From NCBI GenBank assembly GCA_034359265.1, contig CP136893.1, positions 41,613,501 to 41,677,500 of the forward strand: 64,000 nucleotides of DNA, written 5' to 3'. The notes beneath the pieces are model-generated. The model saw only the letters and a program-made list of their open reading frames with translations, was not told where the DNA came from and ran no database searches. Every line of letters begins with the position of its first letter. Positions within the stretch are counted from its first letter, which is position 1. The DNA is from Canna indica. Its lineage: Eukaryota; Streptophyta; Magnoliopsida; Zingiberales; Cannaceae. The translations under genes and the position numbers were made by a program. Of the stretch, positions 56,190 through 64,000 are shown piece by piece.

Positions 56190-56649
56190 GATTCTGTCAA
56201 TCAATGATAATTTCTTTGGTTAATGTCTTTAGGTAAGATTGTCTTATTCCATTCGGGATTTATGTTATTTATATTGCACTAAGTACTTATTTTAACCGTT
56301 AACTTCATTCTAAATTTCGGCAGCATCTCCCTACAGTTCTCCGAATACGCATATCATCTGGGCGCGTATCGGAGAACAAGAGAGATGTTGCCAAAATTTA
56401 GAATGATTAGTTAACAGTTAAAATAAAAACGTAAGTGCAGTACAAATAACTATATTCCCAAATTGTCCAATCAGGGACAATTCAAGAATTGTACATCGTA
56501 TAAAAGATCATCTACTTCTTTTACACGAACATACAATCCCCGAACGGATCTAAGGTTTTGCTAAATCATATCTGACTCGTCGATGTGTACGTGAAACATA
56601 TAAACTCGTCGGATGCATGATTATTTTCTAAATGTTTCGAGATAGTTCG
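56190..56649. other. CACTA 5' leader, noncoding
   Basis: Between the TNP2 start and the 26-bp repeat no coding frame is recognised. It includes an inverted pair around TTTCGGCAGCATCTC (56318) and GAGATGTTGCCAAAA (56381), whose outer parts also match as reverse complements (TTAACTTCATTCTAAA / TTTAGAATGATTAGTTAA). Confidence 0.5.
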
Positions 56650-56775
56650 AGTCCATATTGGACGATTTTGACACGCGCCCGAAGTGGACGATTCCGGCGC
56701 GCGTCCGAAGTGGACGATTCCGACGCGCGTCCGAAGTGGACGATTCCGGCGCGCGTCCGAAGTGGACAATTCCGA
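56650..56775. repeat. 26-bp tandem repeat, about 4.5 copies
   Basis: Units read CGAAGTGGACGATTCCG(G/A)C followed by GCGCGTC, repeated every 26 bases. The first and last are partial. It is rich in CpG. It lies upstream of TNP2 and may belong to its leader or promoter. Confidence 0.88.
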
Positions 56776-56883
56776 AATTAATCTAAACCCTAATAATTAA
56801 TCTAACAAATTAAATAATTAATCTAAATAATTAATTAACAATTAAAAAACAATAAAAAATTATATATAAATCTATAAATTCCA

Positions 56884-57056
56884 GCGCCGGAGTCAGGTGG
56901 ACTCCGGCGCCGGCGTACAGTGGCCGGACACACTGTCCGGCCACTGTACAAGGTCCAGCGGCGGCCATCGGCCGACCGCCGTCGACCGAAACCCTTAAAA
57001 AAGGGTTTCGGTCGGATTTCCCGCCGGCCGCAACGGGAAGAGACGGCCGGCCGGCG
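56884..57056. repeat. Cluster of four perfect GC-rich hairpins
   Basis: Inverted pairs: 56884-56894/56900-56910 (11 bp), 56915-56930/56934-56949 (16 bp, GTACAGTGGCCGGACA), 56983-56996/57001-57014 (14 bp, CGACCGAAACCCTT, loop AAAA) and 57022-57030/57048-57056 (9 bp). They stand in the GC-rich 5' part of CACTA between the subterminal repeats and the TNP2 leader. Confidence 0.9.
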
Positions 57057-57194
57057 AGGCATACCTGAAAATGTCGGCAGCAGCGGGAGGAGGAAGAGGC
57101 GTCGTCGGCGTCGGCGGCGACAGGTGGGAGCAGGAGACGGCGGCGGCAGCAGCGGGAGGAAGAAGGGTCGGGCGCGACTGCGTGCCCTATATAA

Positions 57195-57495
57195 ACTTAT
57201 CAGCAACGGCTCACTCGCCCGTTAGAAAGTCATTGCTAATAAGTTATCATCAGCAACGGCTCACTTGTCCGTTAGAAAGCCGTTGCTGATAATTAAAATA
57301 TCAGCAACGGCTCGCCTTTCCGTCAGAAAGTCGTTGCGGATAATTAAAATAATCCGCAACGGCTCGCGTGTCCGTTAGAACGCCGTTGCAGAAACAAATA
57401 TCTGCAACGGCTCGGGCGGCCGTAAGAATGTCATTGCAAATAGCAACGGCTTGAGCGGCCGTTGCTGATAGCCGTTGCTGAAGACTCAATTTCTA
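57195..57495. repeat. CACTA subterminal repeats, right end
   Basis: Units of about 53 bases, each with ATCAGCAACGGCTC(A/G)C and GTTAGAAAG(C/T)CGTTGC, repeat near 57200, 57248, 57300, 57353 and 57400. This end is more regularly tandem than the left one. Confidence 0.88.
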
Positions 57496-57896
57496 GTAGT
57501 GTTAGTTGTCCCTTAGGGTTGAGGTGGAAGAGTGCTCTCGGTAAGAAGGCGGTGACTTCCGGGTGTGGAAGTGCCTTAGGTCGAGAGTGCAACTCTTCGA
57601 TGAAAAGTCCTTTGTGTAAGGGAAACCGAATTAATCTAGTAAAACTAGTTTGGAAATCCTAAGCGGGGTGCTTAGGTAGTAGAGTTGGCATTGGGGTCGA
57701 ACCACTATAAATTATTGTGTTTGCATTGATTGATTGTTTGTTTTAATTGTTTAATTATTTATTGCTTCCACATCTAATCATCAAATCGCAAATTGCCTAA
57801 ACTAATCAAGAAATGATTAAAATTGTAAATTAGGCTAATCAATTTAGTAAACACACTATTCACCCCCCCCTCATGTGTCGCCATTTTGCCCATATT

Positions 57897-57908
57897 TGGT
57901 ATCAGAAC
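57897..57908 (+). other. Primer-binding site (initiator tRNA-Met)
   Basis: TGGTATCAGAAC has one mismatch to TGGTATCAGAGC and lies four bases after the LTR end. Confidence 0.85.
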
Positions 57909-57961
57909 AGGTCGTGGATTGAGAGTTCACCATCTTGTCTACATCTAGTCTCGATCTAGAA

Positions 57962-59386
57962 ATGGCTCTAGTGAGTGTAGCGTCTTCACCTCCTAGGTTC
58001 GATGACTCAAACTTTGGTCTTTGGAAACATAGGATGTACACTTATTTGAAGACTAAAGATTTTGGTGTCTTTAACATGTTACACTGGGAATTCATTGAAC
58101 CTAAGGTTAATATGCATGCTTGGAGTGAAATGGATAAGAAAATGTCTAAGTATAATGGAGATGCCATGAATTACATACTTTGCACATTACCAAATGGCAT
58201 CCTAGATAAAGTCATGCATTGCTCTTCGGCTTATGACTTATGGGCCAGGTTAAATATTTTATATGATTATGCCAAAACCGAAGAGATTGACAATTTTAAT
58301 GAAGGTGGTGATGACAATGGTCACTCACCTACTACTAATCTTTGTTTTGATGCCCATAGCTCTTCTAGTCAAAGAAGTAGCACCAAGAGCCGAAAAAGAA
58401 AAGTAATTTGTCATGCTTGCAAAGAAAATGGGCATGTGAAGAAAAATTACCCAAGCATGAAGAACAAAACAAGGAAGAGGTCAAGTGCTTCCACCTATAC
58501 TTCTCACTCATTTGAAGCACCCTCTAGCAATGACTATGAAACTACTTCAAAAGCTTGTCTCATAAGCACCAAAGATGAGGTACACTCTTTTCCTTCTAGT
58601 CATAATAATAATAATGTTAGTACTAGTTCTTCTAGTTCATTCAATATGCCATATGAAGAACTAGTTGATGAATGTCAAAAAATGTATGTCTTGCTTGTTA
58701 GAAAAGATAACGAAAATAAAAGATTGAAAAAGGAAAATGTGATGCTTAATTCTCATTTGCATGAATCCAAACCAGAAAATGAAAAATTGAGATCTAAGTC
58801 ATTTGATTCATGCCATGAGAATGTAGAACATGAGCTTAAGGATTTGAAGCTTAAAAATAACAATTTAGAAAATGAGAATTGCAAGTTAAAATCTCAATTG
58901 CAAGCATTGCATAAATCCATAGATGATTTGAAAAATGAGATGTTGATTTTGAGTAGGAAGGTTAATACTTCCTCTTCTAATTCTAAAAATCAAAATGTCT
59001 CATTTAGGAAACCTCAAAAAAAAAATGTTTTATCCAAGAATGCCCATGCTCATCATGCCTCTCATGCCATGCATTCTACCGTTAGACCTCATAATTATAA
59101 GAAGATGAATGAGGTTTCTAAGAATGCTCATACTCATCATGTTTCACATGATAATCATTCTAAAATTAAATCTCATGTCCAGGCTAAAAATGAAAAGAAA
59201 AAGTTTCATGGACATTGCTTTTGTTGTGGTATCTATGGGCATGCCATATATGATTGTGCTTTTAAAAGGAACCCTAGTGTTGTTAAGACACTTTGGGTAC
59301 CTAAGCCCACTAACCCCCAAGGACCCAAAGCCATTTGGGTATCAAAAATTTCTTCTCTTGTAGGGGGAGTCACCAAACAAGGGTAA
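57962..59386 (+). CDS. gag: Sirevirus Gag protein, uninterrupted
   Basis: An open frame of 474 codons ending TAA. It is the only full-length retroelement gene here without a stop or shift. Start is the first ATG after the primer site (the frame extends nine codons further upstream without ATG). Residues 8-140 are UBN2-like (PPRFDDSNFGLWKHRMYTYL). A first zinc knuckle starts at residue 150 but its last Cys is Tyr (CHACKENGHVKKNY). A coiled coil covers about 228-338. A His/Lys-rich linker and an intact knuckle CFCCGIYGHAIYDC (from residue 419) follow. Gag would form particles and package RNA. No protease or pol follows, so processing must come from another element. Confidence 0.9.
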   Translation: MALVSVASSPPRFDDSNFGLWKHRMYTYLKTKDFGVFNMLHWEFIEPKVNMHAWSEMDKKMSKYNGDAMNYILCTLPNGILDKVMHCSSAYDLWARLNILYDYAKTEEIDNFNEGGDDNGHSPTTNLCFDAHSSSSQRSSTKSRKRKVICHACKENGHVKKNYPSMKNKTRKRSSASTYTSHSFEAPSSNDYETTSKACLISTKDEVHSFPSSHNNNNVSTSSSSSFNMPYEELVDECQKMYVLLVRKDNENKRLKKENVMLNSHLHESKPENEKLRSKSFDSCHENVEHELKDLKLKNNNLENENCKLKSQLQALHKSIDDLKNEMLILSRKVNTSSSNSKNQNVSFRKPQKKNVLSKNAHAHHASHAMHSTVRPHNYKKMNEVSKNAHTHHVSHDNHSKIKSHVQAKNEKKKFHGHCFCCGIYGHAIYDCAFKRNPSVVKTLWVPKPTNPQGPKAIWVSKISSLVGGVTKQG

Positions 59387-62300
59387 GATGAAGGTGGTTG
59401 ATTGAAGTTGTTTAAGGATTCAAAGATTGAACCATTTCAAAGTTGCAACTTCAAGACATCTAGATGCCTTAGGTAAAATTGGCATGAAACATCTTGGTAT
59501 CATCTCCTTACCTTGATTTGCTTTATTTAAGTTGGAGTTATGATACATGCTTAAAATTTATTGATTTTCCCTGCTCTTGATATATTTCAAAAATATTTTT
59601 TGATTTTTGATTTTTTGATCTTCGGTCTCTTCGGAGACCTACGTGGCCTGTAATGGGCGACCTTGCGGTTCTAAATCGTAGGCACATTATGGCCTTTCGG
59701 TTTTCAACCAATAGGAAGGGTTGGAGATCATATTTTTCATTTATTACATTTGTGATCTCTTAAAATTCGTTTCGATATCACTTGACTTTATTTAAAACGG
59801 ATTTCAAACCATTTAGCAAAGTGAACTATTTGATAATGATACTTGATGCTTCTCTTTGCTTTTTGGTTGAGTTAGCTTGCTAAGTAGCTATATTTTCTCT
59901 AAAAATATTAGTGTAGCTTACTTGCAAGTTATAAGTATTTTAGGAAGGCTAATTAGGAAGAAAAAGATTAGTTTGGTAAATTATCATGAATAAGGTATAA
60001 CTTTGATTAATTCAAAATCTTAGTGTTATACCTCAATGTTTAAACTAAAATCATGTCTCTATACTCATGATGAGAAATGCATGTTAAACCCTTGAATTCT
60101 CATGAGTAGGTAGAACTTTAGTACTTAGACAAATTTCATTGAATGAAACTTGTTCTAGGTAAGTATCTATTATTATAGACCTTCTATTAAGTCCAAACTA
60201 GTTTAATATGTTTAGAGATCTTATTCTACAAATGTTTCACATATTAGGATCTCTTAGATTCATTTTGATATCATGTCAACTCATTTAAAATGAATCTCCA
60301 CTATCTAGCATAGGTTAAGATGTTATGTGAAACTTTGCATTGAACCTTTGCTATTTAGTATGTTAGCTTGCTAGTTGGCATATTATTTCATTATAATACT
60401 AATGATGTCTAATTGCAAGTTAAGAATGTTAAGTGGAGGATATGCTATCTAAAAGAAATTGAAAAAGGAAATGAAAAGTTGGGCAAATTTCTAAAAAAGA
60501 GGTATGGTTTTAATTTTGAAATCTTTGTAAAATAATTGAATATTCATGTTTAATGATGTCTCTATACTAATGATTGATGTTGCATGATGAATATATGAAA
60601 TTTCATGAGTAGAAAAATATTTTGATAACTTAGGCAATTTCATGATATCTTGATTGAATGAAACTTGCTCTAGGTTAAAACTCATATTAGAGATCTCATT
60701 TTGAGTTAATAGTTGTCAAACATGTTTAGGTACACATATCACATGAGTCTAGGTATTTAAATTGAAAATTCATGTCTAGATTAACAATATGATAACTATA
60801 TCACTTTAGGGGACTTAAGCTTGAAAAAGTTTGACCCAAGTCAACAAATCGACTTGGAAAATTTATTTTAAGTCCAAAACTTCATAAACATGTTGAGGAA
60901 TAGTTATGACATGTTTCCATGCATTTAGATTGAAAATTTCATATGGATATGAATAAAATGACATAGAGGTCAATTCATGCTTACCTCTTTTGAACCAAGT
61001 TGACCCAAGTCAATAAGTTGACTTAAAGGTCTCATTTTCAAACCATATTTGGGGAACATGTTTAGATTTACTCATATTAGGTATCCATAGGTTTAAGTTT
61101 AAAAAATCATGAGTAAATGTTAAGATTGAAACTTAGCAAGTTTCATAAAAACTAGTTTAGTTTTGAATGAAACCATGCTAGGTTGATATCTTGACTTAAG
61201 GACTTTATTTTTTTTTCAAACTTGGCATATACCCTTTACATGACCATCATGTGGTGTCATAAAAGTTTGAATGAAAATTGAAGAAGTCTTAAGAATAATT
61301 GAAAATTACAAAAATACCATTTCAACCTACAATTGGTATAATTTCAGTTATTTCTAGAAAAATATAGAAAAATCTTTTTTAATTGATTCTTGAAACTACA
61401 CATTCACTGAAAAATCTAGTTTTATCAGTAAAAATTTCAAAAAGTTTCATCAAGAATCTAATTAATAATGGAATTTTGTAGTTAGATTTCAAAACACAAA
61501 GTATCATCATTCTTGAGATATCAATCTTTTCGATACTTTGATCTTTCTTCAAAAACTTTGAATGAAAACTCATGAATACCATTTGAATTCTATTTCTAAT
61601 ATCATTCACATAATTTCTTGAGTAAAATCATTTATATGAATGATTTTTGATATCATGAATGATACCTAGAAATAAGCTTTTGATTAGAATCAATATAGGA
61701 TGAAAAATAGTCTTTGAAAATTCCTTTGAGTTCAAACTTTATTCATGCATCTCAAATGACCATTCAATATATGGTATCAAAGTTTTCATCCAAAAATTGT
61801 TTTCAAAAATTTGTTAAAGATATTATTTTGTTTAGATCTAAAAGTTTAATTTTTTTCAAATCTTGAAGTATAGGTTGATCCAAGTCAACAAAGTAACTTA
61901 AAAATCTTATCTAAAGCCCAACCTTGATTCATAGACTTACATTCTCTCATGTTTGATGTCTAAATGCCTAAATATGAGAAAACATGAGTAGATAGCAAAA
62001 CTTGAGACTTAGCATTTTCATGCTTTCATGCTATTTCAAATGAAAACATGCTAAGTTCATATTTGATTTAAATGACATTAGTTTCACTTCAAACTTGATA
62101 TACATGATTTAAATGACCATATCTTGATATATTGAGAGTTTGAATGAAATTAAAAATATCATGAAAAAAATATGAGTACATTCATACTTAAGTGCATACA
62201 TGATTTAGTTTTGAATTGTATCTATTTTTTCATATATGATTGTGTGTTCATATCAAATTATTTGTTTTCCATCCCTTGGTTGAGATTTTTCTTGTTTCAT

Positions 62301-62390
62301 GAAAAATACTCCTTAGAGTCTCAACTTCATGAAAAAATATTTGTGTTTCATCCCTTTGACTAGAATGACCTTTCTTGCCCTTTTTGATTG
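59387..62390 (+). other. Noncoding 3' region with degenerate long repeats
   Basis: No coding motif was found on either strand. A unit of several hundred bases recurs in diverged form, with shared phrases TCATGAGTAG, AAACTTG(C/T)TCTAGGT, AGAGATCTTATT and TGACCCAAGTCAA around 60030-60260, 60550-60720, 60830-61080, 61130-61230 and 61870-62060. Its start matches the region after gag in the element at 19398. Confidence 0.7.
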
Positions 62391-62399
62391 ATGTCAAAA

Positions 62400-62626
62400 G
62401 GGGGAGAAGAGTGTAAGTAAAAAAAAAGGGAGAAAAGTATAAGAAAATATAGGACAAAATTATAGATAAAGGGGAGGAAAATGTAGGAAATCCATGCATA
62501 TAGATAGGGGGAGTTTAATTATATAGATATGCATATTGATAGGGGGAGAAATCCCTTAGTTGATATCCTACATGCTTTAATATATATATTTTCTTAAGGA
62601 TGCTTGTCATCATCAAAAAGGGGGAG
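62400..62626 (+). other. Multiple polypurine tracts before the 3' LTR
   Basis: GGGGGAG occurs at 62400-62406, 62507-62513, 62542-62548 and 62620-62626, with AAAGGGGAGG at 62468. The last, AAAAAGGGGGAGAT, touches the LTR and is the natural plus-strand primer. Several tracts in a row before the 3' LTR are a known trait of Sireviruses. Confidence 0.82.
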
Positions 62627-62628
62627 AT

Positions 62629-64000
62629 TGTTGTCTTTAGGTTTTCAACCTTAGTCTTAATCTCAGTTTTGATGATAACAAACATGGAACTAATGATTTC
62701 ATTGAGAATATCTTTCAGGTTCCATATTAGTAGTGTTTGATGTCCCCGATCGAAAAAATCAGAGAAATCGGAAAATTAGAAGGACATTGATCATCGCGCT
62801 CGGGTTCGTCATGGAAGTTTCTCGAAGATTGACGAGTGCACCAAAGATGCATTGGACGATCTCAAAGATCACATGGAAAGCTCTCCAAGATGATGCTCGT
62901 TGAAAGCCGGAACCCGGAAACGGAGCACGGGAGAAATCGGCTCAAAAATACAACTCAGCCTAGGTTCGATCGATCGGGCGATCGATCGAATAGGATACGA
63001 AAATGGGCAGTAGCCATTTTGGTCGACCGAACACTGCCGCAAAGCGGTAGTGGCTACTTTGGTCGACCGATCGGTCGACCGGTCAGTCGACCGGTCAGTC
63101 GACCGACACAGACCTAAAATGGGCAGTAGCCTTAGCGGTCGACCGATCGGTCGAACGGGATGCATTTACTAAAGACGCGAGATCGCGTTGATCGATCGAT
63201 GGGTCGAATGATAGGTCGATCGGTCGGTCGATCGACCAATCGATCGGCGGCTTGCAACGGATAGAAAACTATCTGTTGAGGTGTCGTTCCTTCAGAAGGG
63301 TATAAATATACCTCATACCACTCATTTAACCCTTCTTCTTGGACTCCTACAGTTATCTTTGAGCACTCTAAAAGGAGATCAATGCCTTCCAACAATTGAT
63401 TGAAGTGCACTCTGTTTCTTTCCGCGGACATCTTCTTCAAGCACACAAGCTGGACTCAACTCGGATTTTGATCAAGCTCTACATCTTGACGAGTTGAAGG
63501 TGCCAAAGGCTTGCAAAGGATCTTTTACTATTGGTTTTATTCTTAGTTCTTTTGATTATATTTTAACTGTTATTTAAACTATTTTTGGATTTGTGTCGGT
63601 AGAAGACCGGGTGTTTGGTCTTGTGTGTGAAAGTGGTTACCTTGGTGAAAAGGTGTAAAGCCACTTGTGTAAACTTAGTGTTTACTAGGATTAGTTTAGT
63701 TGTCCCTTAGGGTTGAGGTGGAAGAGTGCTCTCGGTAAGAAGGCGGTGACTTCCGGGTGTGGAAGTGCCTTAGGTCGAGAGTGCAACTCTTCGATGAAAA
63801 GTCCTCTGTGTAAGGGAAACCGAATTAATCTAGTAAAACTAGTTTGGAAATCCTAAGCGGGGTGCTTAGGTAGTGGAGTACGCATTGGGGCCGAACCACT
63901 ATAAATTATCGTGTTTGCATTGATTGATTGTTTGTTTTAATTGCTTAATTATTTATCACTTCCGCATCCAATCATCAAATCACAAATTACTTAAACTAAT
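62629..64000 (+). repeat. 3' LTR of the gag-only Sirevirus (incomplete)
   Basis: It begins TGTTGTCTTTAGG after the purine tract and matches the 5' LTR throughout. The palindrome block is at about 62965-63250 and TATAAATA at 63301-63308. GGATTAGTTTAGTTGTCC at about 63689 is the uninterrupted form of the CACTA insertion site. The window ends before its C-tract and CA end. Confidence 0.9.

Larger units (their letters stand above)
51462..57501 (-). mobile_element. CACTA (En/Spm) DNA transposon, 6.0 kb
   Basis: Ends CACTACTAGAAA (51462) and TTTCTAGTAGTG (57501) are perfect CACTA termini, flanked by TTA on both sides (51459-51461, 57502-57504), the 3-bp TSD of this superfamily. Subterminal ATCAGCAACGGC-type repeats fill both ends. 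Two genes lie on the minus strand, TNP2 and a Transposase_24 gene, both damaged. Removing it with one TTA restores the LTR sequence found at 63686. Confidence 0.95.
50388..57892 (+). repeat. 5' LTR of the gag-only Sirevirus, split by CACTA
   Basis: It starts TGTTGGGTTTAGG and ends TTTTGCCCA. It is about 1.46 kb without the CACTA insert and matches the 3' LTR at 62629 (for example GCGTCGGTAGAAGACCGGG and GACTTCCGGGTGTGG). The palindrome block is at 50720-51015, TATAAATA at 51064-51071. Confidence 0.9.
50388..64000 (+). mobile_element. Gag-only Sirevirus, runs off the window
   Basis: It has a 5' LTR 50388-57892 (split by CACTA), a primer site, an intact gag, 3.2 kb of noncoding DNA with degenerate repeats and several purine tracts, then the start of a 3' LTR at 62629. 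No protease, integrase, RT or RNase H motif was found. Left flank GAGAT (50383-50387) would be the TSD; the right one is outside the window. It is the most complete copy of this non-autonomous family here. Confidence 0.9.

Noticed and set aside
56835..57225. Arginine-rich frames on both strands in the CACTA 5' part
   Set aside because: They arise from the GC-rich hairpin region; neither has a homologue I recognise, and the hairpins force mirror frames.
1..64000. A defence system, biosynthetic cluster or other cellular operon
   Set aside because: Every recognisable coding piece belongs to a transposable element; no prokaryotic-type gene arrangement, tRNA or host gene with intact exons is visible.

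Overview
This window is a piece of a flowering-plant nuclear genome made almost wholly of transposable elements nested in one another. The evidence is Ty1/copia and Ty3/gypsy LTR retrotransposons primed by initiator tRNA-Met (TGGTATCAGAGC sites), a plant L1-type LINE, a CACTA (En/Spm) DNA transposon with TNP2 and Transposase_24 genes, Tourist-like and Mutator-like MITEs, and solo LTRs. The species cannot be resolved from the sequence. I see no tRNA, rRNA, CRISPR array or intact cellular gene. Most coding sequence is broken by stops and frameshifts; the clear exception is one complete retroviral-type gag frame at 57962-59386. Boundaries called by eye are good to a few bases where TG...CA ends and target-site duplications (TSDs) are named, and to about 50 bases elsewhere.

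Layout, left to right. (1) 1-1298: AT-rich noncoding repeat sequence. (2) 1299-8025, minus strand: a defective Sirevirus-type Ty1/copia element (gag, protease, integrase, RT, RNase H) with its 5' LTR, into which an 834-bp Tourist-like element (6331-7164) has inserted. (3) 8026-9954: a relic with a copia gag fragment and a probable old gypsy LTR. (4) 9955-13884: a plus-strand LTR element without protein genes (LARD-like). (5) 13885-26432: an old minus-strand Ty3/gypsy element in three pieces (integrase; RT; protease/linker). Its RT/RNase H/integrase junction is replaced by a gypsy LTR fragment plus an unidentified segment (15027-18540). Its RT region is split by a Sirevirus LTR (19180-25598), which is itself split by a gag-only Sirevirus (19398-24192).

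(6) 27052-35876: a minus-strand Tekay/Del-like gypsy with both LTRs; the 5' LTR lacks about 1 kb and the integrase core is deleted. (7) 35995-45758: a LINE flanked by a 16-bp TSD. Within it lie a solo Sirevirus LTR (36131-37431) and a copia derivative (38492-42890) that keeps only the end of RNase H and carries a 72-bp perfect inverted repeat. (8) 45775-48374: noncoding and relic DNA with a Mutator-like MITE and an 84-bp tandem array. (9) 48375-49798: another solo LTR. (10) 50098-50387: a copia integrase remnant, interrupted by (11) 50388 to beyond 64000: a pol-less, gag-only Sirevirus whose 5' LTR is split by a 6.0-kb CACTA element (51462-57501).

Two themes stand out. First, every Sirevirus-type LTR here carries a dense block of palindromes built on TCGGTCGACCGA just upstream of a TATAAATA box, and two of the elements are gag-only with the same layout. 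That points to a non-autonomous family that would need pol from a relative such as the element in (2). Second, several perfect hairpins (14907-14953; 41240-41492; 56884-57056) look like strand-switching scars or structured control DNA. The nesting gives a relative order of events: the old gypsy and LINE first, then LTR elements and solo LTRs, then the gag-only Sireviruses, and CACTA after the LTR it sits in.
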